A stretch of 64,000 nt of DNA from Lanius collurio (taxonomy: Eukaryota; Chordata; Aves; Passeriformes; Laniidae). Position numbers and translations under genes: made by a program. Of this stretch, positions 63,361 to 64,000 are shown in pieces. Position 1 is the stretch's first letter, and every line of letters begins with the position of its first letter. Under the pieces are notes generated by a model. That model saw nothing but the letters and a program-made list of their open reading frames with translations. It did not search any database and was not told where the DNA came from. The stretch lies in contig JACBWW010000017.1 of the NCBI GenBank assembly GCA_020086605.1, positions 2,497,177-2,561,176 of the forward strand. The letters are read 5' to 3'.

Positions 63361-64000
63361 CACACAAATAGATAATTCGTACTTTTGGTAGGATAAACAT
63401 AACAGAATAAATTAGGCTGAAGAAGACCTCTGAGATCACACAGCCGAACTTTTGACCAAACACCTCCATCAATAAGTGCCGCATCGACTTAACTGTAGGA
63501 ACGGTGACCACTCCCCGGGAAGCCCATTCCAATGTTTACTCACCCTTTCCTGTGAAGAAATTCCTCCTTGTGTCCAACCTCAATATCCTCTGGTGTCACT
63601 TCAGGCCAGTTCCTCTCGTCTTGTCACTGGGAGAAGAAACCGACCCTCACCTGGCTACACCCTCCTTTCACCGAGATGTGGAGAGCGATGAGGCCGTGCC
63701 TGAGCCTCCTCTTCTGCAGCAGGAGATGGATATGTGATGCACATTGCCCCATTGCAAAGGCTTCGTCAAGACGAGGACTGAACACACCTGTAAAGGCTTC
63801 TGTGTAGCTGTGACAAGACACAGCCATGAAAATACACCCGAGAAGGTCCGTGATAGAGGTGGGCTGGCACAGGAACGTGGCCTCGACAGCTGATGAGGAG
63901 TGGAAAAAGAAAAAGGCTGTGATCTAAAAGCACCAAAGAGAAAAAGTCCGTAATGTCAAAGCAGCAGACCCAAATGGTGAAATGATACCTAAGGTTGCTT
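63361..64000. other. Upstream intergenic DNA
   Basis: Apart from the CR1 fragment at 63411-63722, this stretch right of the CpG island shows no recognisable gene. A short (CA)n-like run (acacacacac) lies at about 63356-63365. Short open frames here come from the CR1 fragment and are not genes. Confidence 0.7.
63411..63722 (+). repeat. CR1 LINE fragment (3' region) upstream of UBE3C
   Basis: The plus strand follows the 3' part of the CR1 consensus. Its order is: a disease-of-alignment block resembling 'aagtgccacatc', 'ggtgacc-ccactccctgg-agcc-ttccaatg', 'ccctttc-gtgaagaaattcctcc', 'cagttcctcttgtct', 'gagaagaaaccgacc', and 'tgagcctcctcttct'. It diverges from the consensus after about 63722 and lacks the terminal 8-bp repeat, so it is truncated at the 3' end. 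It is divergent and inert as an ORF. CR1 supports an avian or other sauropsid origin. Confidence 0.8.

Noticed and set aside
1..64000. CRISPR arrays, tRNA or rRNA genes, bacterial-type operons, intact retroviral coding regions
   Set aside because: None seen: no regularly spaced repeats, no tRNA B-box/anticodon arm that convinced me, and no gag-pol-env type open frames beside the LTR-like elements.

Overview
The window is vertebrate nuclear DNA, most likely from a bird. The reasons are a multi-exon gene with GT-AG introns, AT-rich introns, a promoter CpG island, CR1 retroposon fragments (the typical LINE of birds and other sauropsids) and solo-LTR-like sequences. The species cannot be named from the sequence. 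No bacterial-type operon, CRISPR array, tRNA or rRNA was seen.

One protein-coding gene fills almost the whole window: UBE3C (HECT-type E3 ubiquitin ligase, also called KIAA10/RAUL; yeast Hul5), read on the minus strand. I could place 19 consecutive coding exons between 62766 (start codon) and 6017 (donor of exon 19). Their lengths add up to 2697 nt (899 codons) with every splice phase compatible and no internal stop. The product has a basic N-terminal segment with a complete IQ motif (exons 2-3), a long alpha-helical middle region with a short acidic linker (exon 9), and the beginning and middle of the HECT N-lobe (exons 17-19). The last roughly 185 residues, with the catalytic cysteine, must lie beyond position 1, to the left of the window.

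Layout from right to left, in the direction of transcription: upstream DNA with a CR1 fragment (63411-63722); CpG-island promoter (about 62230-63360) with a YY1-type site and an E2F/NF-kB-like palindrome; exon 1 preceded by a two-codon upstream ORF; a 10.5-kb first intron with a solo LTR, a 160-bp near-identical duplicated unit, another CR1 end and a 46-bp tandem duplication; exons 2-10 (52156-40478); a 7-kb intron 10 that uses a GC donor; exons 11-16 (33418-23068), with a second, oppositely oriented copy of the LTR in intron 15; exons 17-18; a 12.5-kb intron 18; exon 19; and at least 6 kb of intron 19.

No second gene is convincing. The other long open frames are intronic or lie in CpG-rich DNA and match nothing I recognise. 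The points that merit a second look are regulatory and structural: the GC-AG intron, the minimal upstream ORF, the promoter palindrome and divergent YY1/ATG, the recent duplications, the LTR pair, CTCF-like sites, and several homeodomain-motif-rich intronic blocks that may be conserved enhancers. The last idea fits the known linkage of UBE3C to the developmental gene MNX1 in vertebrates. I found no undescribed biological system.
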